This document shows, piece by piece, positions 50,063 through 59,320 of a stretch of DNA of 64,000 nucleotides. Location: positions 124,001-188,000 of the forward strand of contig CAXXKX010000004.1 of the NCBI GenBank assembly GCA_963676655.2. Direction: 5' to 3'. A program made the position numbers and the translations under genes. How positions within the stretch are numbered: the first letter of the stretch is position 1; every line of letters begins with the position of its first letter. The notes below the pieces were generated by a model. It was not told where the DNA came from, did no database searches, and worked only from the letters and a program-made list of their open reading frames with translations. This stretch comes from G963676655 sp963676655. Its GTDB lineage: Bacteria; Verrucomicrobiota; Lentisphaeria; Victivallales; Victivallaceae.

Positions 50063-51937
50063 ATGTTGTGTGAAAGATTTGACCGGGAATTCTTCGTTGC
50101 AAGATTAATCGACAATCGCAAAAGCTATCTTTTTCCAGCCGCTTCGGATCGCGAGGCATGGGAAAAGATTGCCGTCGGAGCGGACAAAAAACAACTGGTA
50201 AGTGAGATAATTGCCGCCGCCGAGACGTTTATCGGACAGCCTTGGCCGCAGCTTTCAGCCGCGCTTTTTTCACAATTCATGACCAACGGGAACCGCAGTA
50301 ATTACGAAAATTCTTATTTCATGCGCAGGAACAATCTGGGTATCCTGGTCATTGCCGAATGTCTGGAAAATCAGGGCCGTTTTATCGAGGAGATTGTCAA
50401 CGGGATTTGGTCGATTCTCAGTGAACCGTGCTGGAACGTTCCGGCTCATGGTAAATATCTTGACGGCGACCGGCTCCCGAACCCGGATCAGGTCTGGGTG
50501 GACCTGTTTTCCGCTGTTACCGGCATGACGCTTTCCCTGACTATGATGCTGCATGACGACGCTCTTGAAAAACACTCTCCGGCCTTATGCAAAACCGTCA
50601 GGCAATATCTTGTTACCAGAATTGTCGAGCCGATTGAACAGCATCCGGAATATCACGGCTGGATGCGCGGGTTCAATAACTGGACGCCATGGTGCGCGTC
50701 AAATATTATCGGCACCGCGCTTTATGTAATAGAAGATAAAAAGCGAATTGTCGATTTGATCATGCAATTGCTGACGCCGACCGATAATTTTATTGCCACT
50801 TACGGTCCTGACGGCGGTTGTGACGAAGGGCCGGGATACTGGGGCGTGGCCGGCGGCAAGCTGCTGGAACAACTGGAAATACTGAACAGTGTGACCGGAG
50901 ATGCGCTGGCGGGGATCTACCAGGAGCCGCTGATCAGAAATATGGGGGAATACATTTCAAAAGTACATCTGGCCGGGGATTATTTCATGAGTCCAGCCGA
51001 CGCCAAGCCTAAATGTCATCCGCGCCCGGCGTTGATTTACCGTTTTGGAGAAACAACCGGCAGTGAGCAGCTGAAGCGGTTTGCGATGAAGTTACTGAAT
51101 GAAGATAAAATGCAAATCACCGACAGAAGGTTTTGCGGCAATCTGCTGCTTTACACCCTTGAGGAACTTTTCTGGCTGCCCGACGGCGCGATGAATCTCG
51201 GGTTCGAACATGAAACGGTGACTATATTTGATGACCTTGAAATACTAATTGCCCGGGAAAATGCCTCCGGCGACGGCTTTATTCTGGCCGCCAAAGGGGG
51301 ACATAACGCGGAGAACCATAACCATAACGATATCGGGGTTTTTGAGCTGTTCTACGACAATGCTCCGGTTATTATCGATATCGGGGTAGGCTCCTATACC
51401 CGGCAGACTTTTTCTCCTCAGCGCTATGATATCTGGTGCATTGCATCAGGCGGACACAATGTTCCGCTGGTCAATGGTCAGGAACAGTTGCCGGGGGCGG
51501 AGAGTAAAGCGGAAGATGTCTGCTATGACATTACCGCCGACACGACGGCAATGGCGCTGGAAATAAGTTCCGCCTATTCGGGGGAAAGTCAACTTTCAAC
51601 TTTGTCAAGAAAGACGGTGCTGGATCGCGCTGGAAAAACCGTTTCAGTTTTTGACCGGGCGGAGTTTACGGCTGCCGGCAACAATATAGTTATGCCGCTT
51701 TATTGTCTGCCTGAACCGCGAATCACGGGGGCGTCTCAGGCGGAAATAGCGGTCAACGGTAAAGTTTTGCAGCTGGTTGTCAATACCGAAGACAAGCTAC
51801 AGCTCAAGGTTGAAAAAATAAGTATCGATGACGATCTTTTACGAAAAAGCTGGGGCGATTGCGTCTACAAGCTGGTCATCGAGACGGCGTCGGAAAGCGA
51901 CGCCATCTCGTACAGCATTACCATCAAAGAAAAATAA
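50063..51937 (+). CDS. Heparinase II/III-family protein
   Basis: A 624-residue protein without signal peptide. The first two thirds are an alpha/alpha toroid (PEYHGWMRGFNNWTPWCASNIIGTALYVIE, GPDGGCDEGPGYWGVAGGKLLEQLEIL) and the last part a beta-sandwich domain with AAKGGHNAENHNHNDIGVFELFYDNAPVIIDIGVGSYTR, where the NHNHND histidines match the catalytic His region of heparinase II. Family members are lyases for uronic-acid glycans such as heparin or alginate oligomers. No exporter signal suggests action on imported oligosaccharides. Its 3' end meets that of an FAD oxidoreductase gene with 6 bases between. Confidence 0.87.
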   Translation: MLCERFDREFFVARLIDNRKSYLFPAASDREAWEKIAVGADKKQLVSEIIAAAETFIGQPWPQLSAALFSQFMTNGNRSNYENSYFMRRNNLGILVIAECLENQGRFIEEIVNGIWSILSEPCWNVPAHGKYLDGDRLPNPDQVWVDLFSAVTGMTLSLTMMLHDDALEKHSPALCKTVRQYLVTRIVEPIEQHPEYHGWMRGFNNWTPWCASNIIGTALYVIEDKKRIVDLIMQLLTPTDNFIATYGPDGGCDEGPGYWGVAGGKLLEQLEILNSVTGDALAGIYQEPLIRNMGEYISKVHLAGDYFMSPADAKPKCHPRPALIYRFGETTGSEQLKRFAMKLLNEDKMQITDRRFCGNLLLYTLEELFWLPDGAMNLGFEHETVTIFDDLEILIARENASGDGFILAAKGGHNAENHNHNDIGVFELFYDNAPVIIDIGVGSYTRQTFSPQRYDIWCIASGGHNVPLVNGQEQLPGAESKAEDVCYDITADTTAMALEISSAYSGESQLSTLSRKTVLDRAGKTVSVFDRAEFTAAGNNIVMPLYCLPEPRITGASQAEIAVNGKVLQLVVNTEDKLQLKVEKISIDDDLLRKSWGDCVYKLVIETASESDAISYSITIKEK

Positions 51938-51943
51938 ATTTTC

Positions 51944-53278
51944 TTATTTTTCGACCGGCGGCAGATAAGCGTCATAACTGATCAGTTTATCTCTCAGTTT
52001 AGCGGTATCGACTGCTCTCACTTCCGGGGTGCCGGAACCGGCGGCCATGCCGGCGGCAACTCCGGCGGCTTCGCCCATTGCCAGACATACCGGCATAACT
52101 CTGGTGCTGCCCTGGGTCGGACGGTCGGTGGATATCGAGCGGCCCGCCATCAGGATATTGTCGAGTCCTTTTGGTATCAGGCAGCGGAACGGGATGCCGT
52201 GGCTTTTGCCTGGCGGGAAACGGAAGCCGAAAGTTTTTTGCTGCTCGTTTTCCGTTGTTTTTTTCGACCGGTGAACGTCGATATAATACGCGTTGCGGCA
52301 AATTTCATCCTCGAAAGACGCAAAATTCATCAGTTCGTCGGCGGTCAGATAATAATCGCCGATTATTCTGCGGGTTTCCCGGATACCCATCAGGGCTCCG
52401 GTGGTGACCAGAAACGCGTTGCCGAATGCTTTAGGCGCGTATTCCGCCAGCGCAAGTTGAAACTGGTGCGCCATTTTGCGCCCGGTGACCAGTGCTTTGG
52501 AAACGCTGACCGGATCGGTATTATCGACGTCCCAGATGTGTCCGGCGTTAAATCCGACAACTCCGGGGCCGATAGTTGTCTGGCAGCAGTGATGGTCGGG
52601 AATCAGCGGATATTTGCCGGATTTGACGATCTCATATATTTTGCTTTCTTTGTTGGCCGGATGTAATGTCGGTTCGGTCGTAAAGGCGTAATAATCGACG
52701 TTGGCCAGAGCGAAGCACAAAGTGGCAAGCTGGAGACTGCCCTCTTCATCTCCTTTTTCGTATTCGGCCCCCGCCCATGCGGCCATATCGCCATCGCCGG
52801 TACAGTCGATGTAAACAGACGCTTTGTACGCGCTCAGGCCGGATTTATTGGAGACGATGATCGAGTTTATTTTGCTGCCGTCCATATCTATGGCGGCAAG
52901 TTGGGTGTTGAAGAGAATGTCCGCGCTGTTGCCGGTGACAAGTTCATCATATATTCGTTTGAGCAGTTCCGGGTCGATCGGGGTCCAGTTGAAACGGTCT
53001 TTTGCCACATGCGGCATTCCGGAGATACATTGCTTGAGGACCTTTTCCGCAATGCCGCCGTAAATAATTCTTTCTTTGTCGGTGAACGGACACCAGGCCG
53101 GGACCAGGCCGCTGGTTCCCATGCCGCCGAGTGCTCCGGTCGCCTCGATCAGCAGGGTATTGACGCCTTCACGCGCCGCCGCCGCGGCCGCCGAACAACC
53201 GGCTGGACCGCCGCCGACCACGATGACGTCATACTTGTCATTAACATTCAACTCTGTCTTGAATTCCATCTTAGACAT
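51944..53278 (-). CDS. FAD-dependent oxidoreductase (FAD_oxidored family)
   Basis: Start taken at 53278 (MSKMEFKTELNVNDKYDVIVVGGG), with GGAG about 9 bases upstream; a longer frame to 53398 has no such site. 444 residues, no signal peptide. YDVIVVGGGPAGCSAAAAAAREGVNTLLIEATGALGGMGTSGL is the FAD site; VYIDCTGDGDMAAWAGAEYEKG and GIRETRRIIGDYYLTADE follow, and the C-terminus has LMAGRSISTDRPTQGSTRVMPVCLAMGEAAGVAAGMA. It is distantly related to the protein at 38705-40267. Reaction unknown; convergent with the heparinase-like gene. Confidence 0.85.
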   Translation of the reverse strand: MSKMEFKTELNVNDKYDVIVVGGGPAGCSAAAAAAREGVNTLLIEATGALGGMGTSGLVPAWCPFTDKERIIYGGIAEKVLKQCISGMPHVAKDRFNWTPIDPELLKRIYDELVTGNSADILFNTQLAAIDMDGSKINSIIVSNKSGLSAYKASVYIDCTGDGDMAAWAGAEYEKGDEEGSLQLATLCFALANVDYYAFTTEPTLHPANKESKIYEIVKSGKYPLIPDHHCCQTTIGPGVVGFNAGHIWDVDNTDPVSVSKALVTGRKMAHQFQLALAEYAPKAFGNAFLVTTGALMGIRETRRIIGDYYLTADELMNFASFEDEICRNAYYIDVHRSKKTTENEQQKTFGFRFPPGKSHGIPFRCLIPKGLDNILMAGRSISTDRPTQGSTRVMPVCLAMGEAAGVAAGMAAGSGTPEVRAVDTAKLRDKLISYDAYLPPVEK

Positions 53279-53561
53279 AACCAGTACTCCAATTTTGTTG
53301 TGTATGCAGTCATGCATATTATTTATGCATAACAGCTTATTAGTAACGTAGCAGGCAACGGGGTTTTTCAAAGGTCTTGCGTTTAATTTTTCAAACATTT
53401 TTTCGTAATATATAACGATTTAAAATAAGTTGTCAATGATTTTACGTTATGCTTTGAAATATTACCTGAATTCATTATATTAAAAATAGCGGTGTTAAAC
53501 ATTCATTACTATAAATAGAGATAAATAATATGCTCGAATATTGTTAGGGGAGGAAGTGGAT

Positions 53562-53999
53562 ATGGATCTATTTGAGTGGTTGGGCGAAATGTTCAATCCG
53601 GGACCGGTCGGTGATATTAAATTCGGTGGAAGAGGTTCAGATGAAAAACGACCATGGGCCATTGTATTTTATTTTTGCCTGACCATCTTGATGATTGGCG
53701 GTATATATTATCTGGTTCATGCGATCATAGGATTTGTCTCTTTTAAATCCATCGCTTATACTGCAGCAGGAGTATTTCTGTACTGTCTTGTTTCATATTT
53801 TATCAGTCCGCAGGCCGATACGTCTAACATTGGATGGCTAGGAGGACTTGTTGATCATCCGTTCCGATATTCAGATGATCTGAATCGCTGGCTTTTATTT
53901 TTCGCGCTTATTTTATTTCCTGGACTGTTTATAGCGCAATCAATTGTTGATTTTGTCAGATTTGTGGTTAAATTAAGACAAAAAAACAAGGAAGGATAA
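53562..53999 (+). CDS. Small membrane protein of unknown function
   Basis: GGGGAGGAAG before 53562 sets the ATG (MDLFEWLGEMFNPG); 145 residues. Three hydrophobic segments are visible: AIVFYFCLTILMIGGIYYLVHAIIGF, IAYTAAGVFLYCLVSYFI and LLFFALILFPGLFIAQSIVDF, separated by a soluble loop with GWLGGLVDHPFRYSDDLNR. The C-terminus is basic. I recognise no family. It is 9 bases upstream of the FG-GAP gene and likely cotranscribed. Confidence 0.75.
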   Translation: MDLFEWLGEMFNPGPVGDIKFGGRGSDEKRPWAIVFYFCLTILMIGGIYYLVHAIIGFVSFKSIAYTAAGVFLYCLVSYFISPQADTSNIGWLGGLVDHPFRYSDDLNRWLLFFALILFPGLFIAQSIVDFVRFVVKLRQKNKEG

Positions 54000-54008
54000 G
54001 AGTTTAAT

Positions 54009-55463
54009 ATGCAAGTACTAAAAATTACTATTTTCGCAGTTGTTTTGACTTTTACACAAGCGGTTTTATCGCAAATCAAATTCGCGGATGTAACGGAAGC
54101 GATGGGACTGGCAAAGGTAGGCAACAAAAAAGCGGCATGGGCCGATCTGAATGACGACGGCTGGGTTGATCTGGTGACAAACGGTCGGATATGGAAGAAT
54201 CTAAAAGGTAAAAAATTTGTCGATGTGACCCCGGAATCCGGGATAGAATCCTTGCGGGGACCGGCAATCGTTGCCGACTTTGACGGAAACGGAATCAAGG
54301 ATATTTATTTTCTCGGCAAGGGCGGCAGATTATATCTAGGCCAGGGTGATTTCAAATTCAAGCCCGGCAAAGTGTATAAAAATACTGCCGCGGTTCAGGC
54401 CGCTTGCGCGGTTGACCTGGATAATGACGGCTGGGTTGATGTTTATGTGGCCAACTATGAGATATGGAAAAAACAGATCGGGTTCCGCGATATCATCCTG
54501 CGCAATAAAAAAGGCGCGCTGGTCAAGCAATGGGAAGCACCGGACGAAAAGCTGATGCGGGGCCGCGGTGCGACTGCTTGTGATTTCAATAATGACGGGC
54601 TGATGGACGTTTATGTTTCAAATTATCGATTAATGCCCAATTTCCTGTGGGTTAACCGGGGACACTGGGTGATTGAGGATCTGGCACGGGAGTATGGTTG
54701 TGCCGGAACAGAACGGAAAAAGACTGTATTCAAGAACAGTTTGAAAATTCCATACGGAAGCTCGGGTCATACCATCGGTTCGCTCTGGGCTGACTTTGAC
54801 AATGATACTTACTTCGACCTGTTTGTCGGCAATTTTTCGCATCCGCCGAAATACCAGGACCGTCCGCAGTTCCTGAAAAACGGCGGTCCGGACACTAAAT
54901 ACCATTTTATCGACAAGAGCAGTATTGCCAAAATTCCGTGGCAGGAGTCATACGCCTCTCCCGCCGCCGCCGACATTGACAACGACGGGCTGGTCGATCT
55001 CTTTTACGGGACGGTTTACCCACGTGATACCGGTCGGATGTTTCATAATCTCGGCGGCTGGAAGTTCAAGGACATTACGCCGCTGACGACCATTAAATCA
55101 GCCCGTTCCTATCAGAACGCGTTTGCTGATTTTGACAATGACGGCCGGATAGACCTGATCAACAGCGGCCGGCTTTATCGCAATGTTTCGGAAAAAAATG
55201 GTAACTGGCTGGAAGTTACCCTGAAAGGGCGGGCTCCGAATACTTCAGCGATCGGAACAAAAGTCATTGTTTCCTGCGGGGATAAACAATACAGCCGTCA
55301 GGTTGAAGCCGGAACCGGGGCGGGAAATCAGAATGATTTGCGTTTGCATTTCGGACTTGGTAATTATTCAGGGCCGGTCAAGCTCAAAATAATCTGGCCG
55401 GACGGCAAAGTCAAGACTGAAAACGCCAGGTCGAATAGCGCGATTATTTTATCAAGTCTCTGA
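54009..55463 (+). CDS. Secreted FG-GAP/VCBS-repeat protein with ASPIC/UnbV domain (CRTAC1-like)
   Basis: A 484-residue protein with signal peptide (ITIFAVVLTFTQAVLS). At least seven calcium-type loops mark beta-propeller blades: DLNDDGWVDL, DFDGNGIKDI, DLDNDGWVDV, DFNNDGLMDV, DFDNDTYFDL, DIDNDGLVDL and DFDNDGRIDL. The last 80 residues form an ASPIC/UnbV domain (WLEVTLKGRAPNTSAIGTKVIVSCG, GLGNYSGPVKLKIIWPDGK). Such proteins are exported, calcium-stabilised and thought to bind partners or carbohydrates. Downstream 91 bases later begins the aldehyde dehydrogenase gene. Confidence 0.9.
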   Translation: MQVLKITIFAVVLTFTQAVLSQIKFADVTEAMGLAKVGNKKAAWADLNDDGWVDLVTNGRIWKNLKGKKFVDVTPESGIESLRGPAIVADFDGNGIKDIYFLGKGGRLYLGQGDFKFKPGKVYKNTAAVQAACAVDLDNDGWVDVYVANYEIWKKQIGFRDIILRNKKGALVKQWEAPDEKLMRGRGATACDFNNDGLMDVYVSNYRLMPNFLWVNRGHWVIEDLAREYGCAGTERKKTVFKNSLKIPYGSSGHTIGSLWADFDNDTYFDLFVGNFSHPPKYQDRPQFLKNGGPDTKYHFIDKSSIAKIPWQESYASPAAADIDNDGLVDLFYGTVYPRDTGRMFHNLGGWKFKDITPLTTIKSARSYQNAFADFDNDGRIDLINSGRLYRNVSEKNGNWLEVTLKGRAPNTSAIGTKVIVSCGDKQYSRQVEAGTGAGNQNDLRLHFGLGNYSGPVKLKIIWPDGKVKTENARSNSAIILSSL

Positions 55464-55554
55464 ATTAATATTGCATAAACCTTTTTCGGCATATATATTG
55501 AATGATTAAGATATTAATAAAATATCTCATGAAATAAGGCTGAAGGAGATTACT

Positions 55555-56991
55555 ATGGAAAATAATCCTGTTGCTGACCGGGTCAATGAATTGCTCGGTA
55601 ATGCGAAACTGGCGTCGGCAGTCTTTGCCGAACTTGACCAGGAACACACGGATCGGATTGTCAAAGCGGTATATCAGGCTGCGTTTAACAATCGCGTCAA
55701 GCTGGCAAAAATGGCGGTTGAGGAAACTCAGCTCGGGGTGATGGAACACAAGGTCATTAAAAATGTCGTTGCGTCCCAGCTTGTTTACGAGGATATTAAA
55801 AACCTGAAGACCGTTGGTGTAATCAGTGAGGACGAGGCGTCGGGTATTGTGGAGATTGCGCAGCCGCTCGGGCCGATCCTGGCGATTACCCCGATGACCA
55901 ATCCGACTTCCACGGTGATTTTCAAGATTTTAGTAGCCTTGAAAACCCGTAACCCGATTATTATCAGTCCGCATCGCCGGGCTTTGGAATGCTCAATCGA
56001 AGCCGCGAAAATTTGTTACAACGCGGCGATGGCCGAAGATGCGCCGGAACATTGCATTCAATGGATAACTGAATCTTCCCGCGAACAAACTCATGGGCTG
56101 ATGTCGCATCCCGATATGGCGCTGATTCTGGCGACCGGCGGCGGCAGCCTGGTTCATGCCGCTTACAGTTCGGGTACTCCGGCAATCGGGGTAGGGGCGG
56201 GGAACGTGCCGGTTTGTATCGAAGCCAGCGCGGATATCCCGTTCGCGGTATCGCAGGTTGTCTACTCCAAGACTTTCGACAACGGCACTATCTGCGCCAG
56301 CGAACAGGCGGTAGTGGTGGAAAAATCGGTAGCGGCGGAGGTCAAGGCCGAATTCGTCAGGCAGGGCGCTTATTTTGTGACGGAAGAAGAATGTAAAATT
56401 CTCGAACCGATTGTTTTCGATTTGGAACGGCATCTGATGCAGGCGGATATTGTTGGTCAGCCTGCTAAAAAAATCGCGGCTAAAGGCGGCGTCAGCGTCC
56501 CGGATAATACTGTGCTGCTGATTGCCGAACGCGAAGCGGTCGGGCATTATGAGCCGTTGTCTTCGGAGATTCTGGCCCCGGTTTTGGCCATGTATGTTGT
56601 GGATGACTTCAACGCGGCAATCAACAAGTGCATCGATCTGAATTATCACGGCGGCATCGGACATACCGCCAGCATTTATTCGAACGATGAAAAGAAGATC
56701 ATGCATTTCTCATCTCAAATGAATGCCGGGCGTATTGTGGTGAACACTCCCTCATCCCAGGGCGCGGTCGGCGGCATCTTCAACACGCTGCATCCTTCGA
56801 TGACTCTGGGTTGCGGCAGCGGCGGTAAAAACATTACCACAGACAATGTCTCCGCGTCGCATCTGCTGAATATTCAACGGGTGGCACGACGCCGGATCAA
56901 CAATAAGTTTATGCAGGTGGATATCGCTAAGTATCTTGATGAATCCCTGGAATCAACCGACCTTGAAAAAGAATATCACAAAAACAGTTGA
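55555..56991 (+). CDS. CoA-acylating aldehyde dehydrogenase, AdhE N-terminal-domain type
   Basis: AAGGAG precedes the ATG; 478 residues. The sequence follows the aldehyde-dehydrogenase half of AdhE closely (AKMAVEETQLGVMEHKVIKNVVASQLVYEDIK, ITPMTNPTSTVIFKILVALKTRNPIIISPH, YSSGTPAIGVGAGNVPVCI), with nucleophile Cys247 in FDNGTICASEQAVV and MTLGCGSGGKNITTDNVSASHLLN near the end. The iron alcohol dehydrogenase half of AdhE is absent, and no microcompartment targeting helix is obvious. It interconverts acetaldehyde (or another short aldehyde) and acyl-CoA with NAD. A STAS gene follows 11 bases later. Confidence 0.88.
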   Translation: MENNPVADRVNELLGNAKLASAVFAELDQEHTDRIVKAVYQAAFNNRVKLAKMAVEETQLGVMEHKVIKNVVASQLVYEDIKNLKTVGVISEDEASGIVEIAQPLGPILAITPMTNPTSTVIFKILVALKTRNPIIISPHRRALECSIEAAKICYNAAMAEDAPEHCIQWITESSREQTHGLMSHPDMALILATGGGSLVHAAYSSGTPAIGVGAGNVPVCIEASADIPFAVSQVVYSKTFDNGTICASEQAVVVEKSVAAEVKAEFVRQGAYFVTEEECKILEPIVFDLERHLMQADIVGQPAKKIAAKGGVSVPDNTVLLIAEREAVGHYEPLSSEILAPVLAMYVVDDFNAAINKCIDLNYHGGIGHTASIYSNDEKKIMHFSSQMNAGRIVVNTPSSQGAVGGIFNTLHPSMTLGCGSGGKNITTDNVSASHLLNIQRVARRRINNKFMQVDIAKYLDESLESTDLEKEYHKNS

Positions 56992-57002
56992 GGAGAAATA
57001 TA

Positions 57003-57296
57003 ATGTATGAAGTAATAATAAAAGACGGAATCGCGACTTGTGATTTCAGCGGTCGACTTGACACTTTGGCGTGTCGGGATATGGTGGCCGATCTGCGTAG
57101 CCAGATTAAACAGATGCCGGAAAAGTTGATTTTCGATATGAAAGATGTGGATTATATTGCTTCGGCGTTCCTGCGGGTCTGTATCGAGGCGGCCCAAACC
57201 ATGCCGGAGGGCGCTTTTGCGATCAAAAATGTCGATCCGGTAATCAAAAAAACCTTTATGATTGCCGGACTTGATCATTTGCTGCATGTAAAATGA
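57003..57296 (+). CDS. STAS-domain protein (anti-anti-sigma-like)
   Basis: AGGAG sits 8-12 bases before the ATG at 57003; 97 residues forming one STAS domain: strand MYEVIIKDGIATCDFSGRLDT, then EKLIFDMKDVDYIASAFLRVCIEAAQ, then AIKNVDPVIKKTFMIAGLDHLL. The usual DSSG or SSAG segment reads IASAF, so the phosphorylatable second Ser and the Gly are missing. Regulation by phosphorylation may therefore be lost. No kinase or phosphatase gene is nearby. The stop overlaps the start of the M16 gene by ATGA. Confidence 0.85.
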   Translation: MYEVIIKDGIATCDFSGRLDTLACRDMVADLRSQIKQMPEKLIFDMKDVDYIASAFLRVCIEAAQTMPEGAFAIKNVDPVIKKTFMIAGLDHLLHVK

Positions 57297-58594
57297 AAAA
57301 GCTGGCGGCTTTTATTCTATGCGTTTTGATCCTGGTCGGCTGTCCCGGTCCCACTAAAACCGGGGAAGTGCAATTTCAGCTGACAAACGGGTTGTCGGTC
57401 ATTTTACGCCATATTGACGGAGCAGATAAAGTCGCACTGATTACCCTTTTCGATATTGGAGAAGATCAGGACCCGCCGGGAAAATCGGGGATGGGGCATT
57501 TAATAGAACATCTTTATGTGACTGCCGCCGCCGGAGATCTTCCCCCGCGGAGTATTCAGGCATTCATGGCCGCGTACCCGATGGGCTGGAATGCGCAAAC
57601 CGGTCGGAACTATACCATTGTTGCGGCGGTCTTTCCTAAAAAACGGCTTAAAACTGAACTGGCTGAAGCCGCGGCCCGGTTAGGGGACCTGAAACCGCAG
57701 CAGAGTGATTTGCGGCGGGAAATTCCCCGGATGAACCTGGAGCTGGAAAACATGTACGAAAGGATTCCGATGCTGGCGGCTCAGAACCAGGCGGTCAAAT
57801 TGCGGGTGCCGCATCGACCCGGTTCCCGTAAAGGCGGACTCATCGAACAAATCAAGACGATTGAACTGGCTCAGATAAAAAATCGGCTGAAAGATTATTA
57901 CAAACCGGTTAACGCCACTTTGATCATTGCCGGTGATATCGATGTTGACAAGGATATGGAGATGGTGATTAAAGCCTTTACGAAGATTCCTGCAGGGCGA
58001 AAAATTCCATCTGCGGATTACCGGTCTGAAGTACCGCAAAGTTCGATCTCGCTATGGCCCTCTCAATCATTGTCCCGTCAGGGGCATGTGGCACTGGCTG
58101 TCGCTGCTCCGCAAGTGAATGATAAGCTTTTTCCCGCGTTTTTGATTCTCGCCGCCAGGCTGCAAATGAACTCTCAGGCTCTGAGGCCGCCTAAGCAGTT
58201 TTTTCCGGTGGTTTATTCCGTACTTGACCGTCCTGAGACGTTGTTGGTGCATTTGCCGGTCAGGGCCGGTCAAAAAACTGCGGAGGTTGAAAAAAAGCTA
58301 TGCCGGTTCGTGGCCGATACAATTGCGTCGCCACTGTCGAATGCGGATAAGACAATTACCAGCCAGTTATATGGTTTCGCGCTGGGGTTGCAGAAGTATC
58401 CGGATCATGTTCTGGCAAAAAATGTTTATGGAGTCGCTCTGGCTGCCGGTCGGCAAAAACAGTTGCGGGTCGACCCGGAATTATTGGCGAAAAAGCTTGG
58501 CGCCGTAACTCAACAGGATTTAACTCTCGCCGCGAAAAAATATTTTGCGCCTGAAAGTTATTCAACTGCGTTGGTGTATCCTCCGAAAAAATAG
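57293..58594 (+). CDS. M16-family zinc metallopeptidase-like lipoprotein
   Basis: A 433-residue protein with a lipoprotein signal (LILVGC, lipidated Cys17). The inverted zinc motif is HLIEH at 69-73 (GMGHLIEHLYV), with candidate third ligands in the Glu-rich helix REIPRMNLELENMYER (143-156). The second M16 half starts near residue 210 (NATLIIAGDIDVDKDMEMVIKAFTKIP) and lacks the zinc motif, as expected. It would degrade short peptides at the cell envelope. The last 58 bases (58535-58592) are repeated downstream at 59228-59285, after an inserted small gene. Confidence 0.87.
   Translation: MKKLAAFILCVLILVGCPGPTKTGEVQFQLTNGLSVILRHIDGADKVALITLFDIGEDQDPPGKSGMGHLIEHLYVTAAAGDLPPRSIQAFMAAYPMGWNAQTGRNYTIVAAVFPKKRLKTELAEAAARLGDLKPQQSDLRREIPRMNLELENMYERIPMLAAQNQAVKLRVPHRPGSRKGGLIEQIKTIELAQIKNRLKDYYKPVNATLIIAGDIDVDKDMEMVIKAFTKIPAGRKIPSADYRSEVPQSSISLWPSQSLSRQGHVALAVAAPQVNDKLFPAFLILAARLQMNSQALRPPKQFFPVVYSVLDRPETLLVHLPVRAGQKTAEVEKKLCRFVADTIASPLSNADKTITSQLYGFALGLQKYPDHVLAKNVYGVALAAGRQKQLRVDPELLAKKLGAVTQQDLTLAAKKYFAPESYSTALVYPPKK
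58535..58592 (+). repeat. 58-bp direct repeat, left copy (M16 gene 3' end)
   Basis: This segment encodes the last residues of the M16 protein and recurs at 59228-59285 with a single base difference (g at 58570 against t at 59263). The two copies bracket the small gene at 58845-59228. Confidence 0.95.
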
Positions 58595-58844
58595 ATAATG
58601 TCCGCAGTTAACAGAAAATGCAAAATAAGGAACATCGAGTTAAAAACATGCTCAATGGCAATATATACCTATACCAAGCAGTTGTTATTCTGACTGGCGT
58701 GTGATACATAATGCAGGGAGGCGATATAATAAATACAAAGTTCTTTTTCGAAAGAAAGTGATGGTTAACGGATTTGATCGTTTGCTACATGTTAATAAAA
58801 CAGATGGAAACAAATAGAGATATTTGAAAATAAGGGGATAAAAA

Positions 58845-59228
58845 TTGAGTTTCGATTTATATTTTTGGAAAGAAATCGCCCCGTTGAATTATTCCGTTGA
58901 GGAGATAATGACGGAACTAGCGGATGATGGAGCAAATTATAAGTTTGCCAGTATCCCAGTTGATCTGGTTAAAAAATATTTTATTTCGAATTTTCCGGAA
59001 ATAATTGATGGTGGTTCGCAACTTGATTGGGAAGGGCAGGATGGCAGTTTCAGCGTCGGGTTTTTATATTCAGATGCCGCGAATATTAAAATGATAATTG
59101 TTTATTGTGGATATAGTATGCTGAAATCCCCTGACAATATAAATAAAATAATTGATATAGGAGGAGCTCTTGGGTGTTCATTATATGATCCCCAGGTGGG
59201 GCAGCGATTTGAGCCATCCCGGACATAA
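58845..59228 (+). CDS. Small cytoplasmic protein, immunity-protein-like, unassigned
   Basis: AAGGGG lies 8 bases before a TTG start at 58845, giving 127 residues (MSFDLYFWKEIAP). It is acidic, has no signal peptide or membrane helix, and ends NKIIDIGGALGCSLYDPQVGQRFEPS. I recall scattered small proteins beginning with FDLYFW and ending with LYDPQ in diverse bacteria, but no named family. The AT-rich composition differs from the neighbours, and the gene is bracketed by 58-bp direct repeats, which points to recent arrival. An immunity or accessory role is a guess. The upstream 250 bases (58595-58844) show no other gene. Confidence 0.65.
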   Translation: MSFDLYFWKEIAPLNYSVEEIMTELADDGANYKFASIPVDLVKKYFISNFPEIIDGGSQLDWEGQDGSFSVGFLYSDAANIKMIIVYCGYSMLKSPDNINKIIDIGGALGCSLYDPQVGQRFEPSRT

Positions 59229-59285
59229 AAAAATATTTTGCGCCTGAAAGTTATTCAACTGCTTTGGTGTATCCTCCGAAAAAAT
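59228..59285 (+). repeat. 58-bp direct repeat, right copy
   Basis: Duplicate of the M16 gene 3' end, including the codons for its last residues; here the matching frame would end with TGA instead of TAG. It lies directly after the small gene and is not part of a complete gene. Confidence 0.95.
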
Positions 59286-59320
59286 GACTTGTGCAGTGGT
59301 CGGAATCGGGATCAATGTTC

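Noticed and set aside
51200..51225. tRNA T-arm-like GGTTCGAAC sequence
   Set aside because: It lies inside the heparinase-like coding sequence and has no matching cloverleaf; no tRNA was found in the window.
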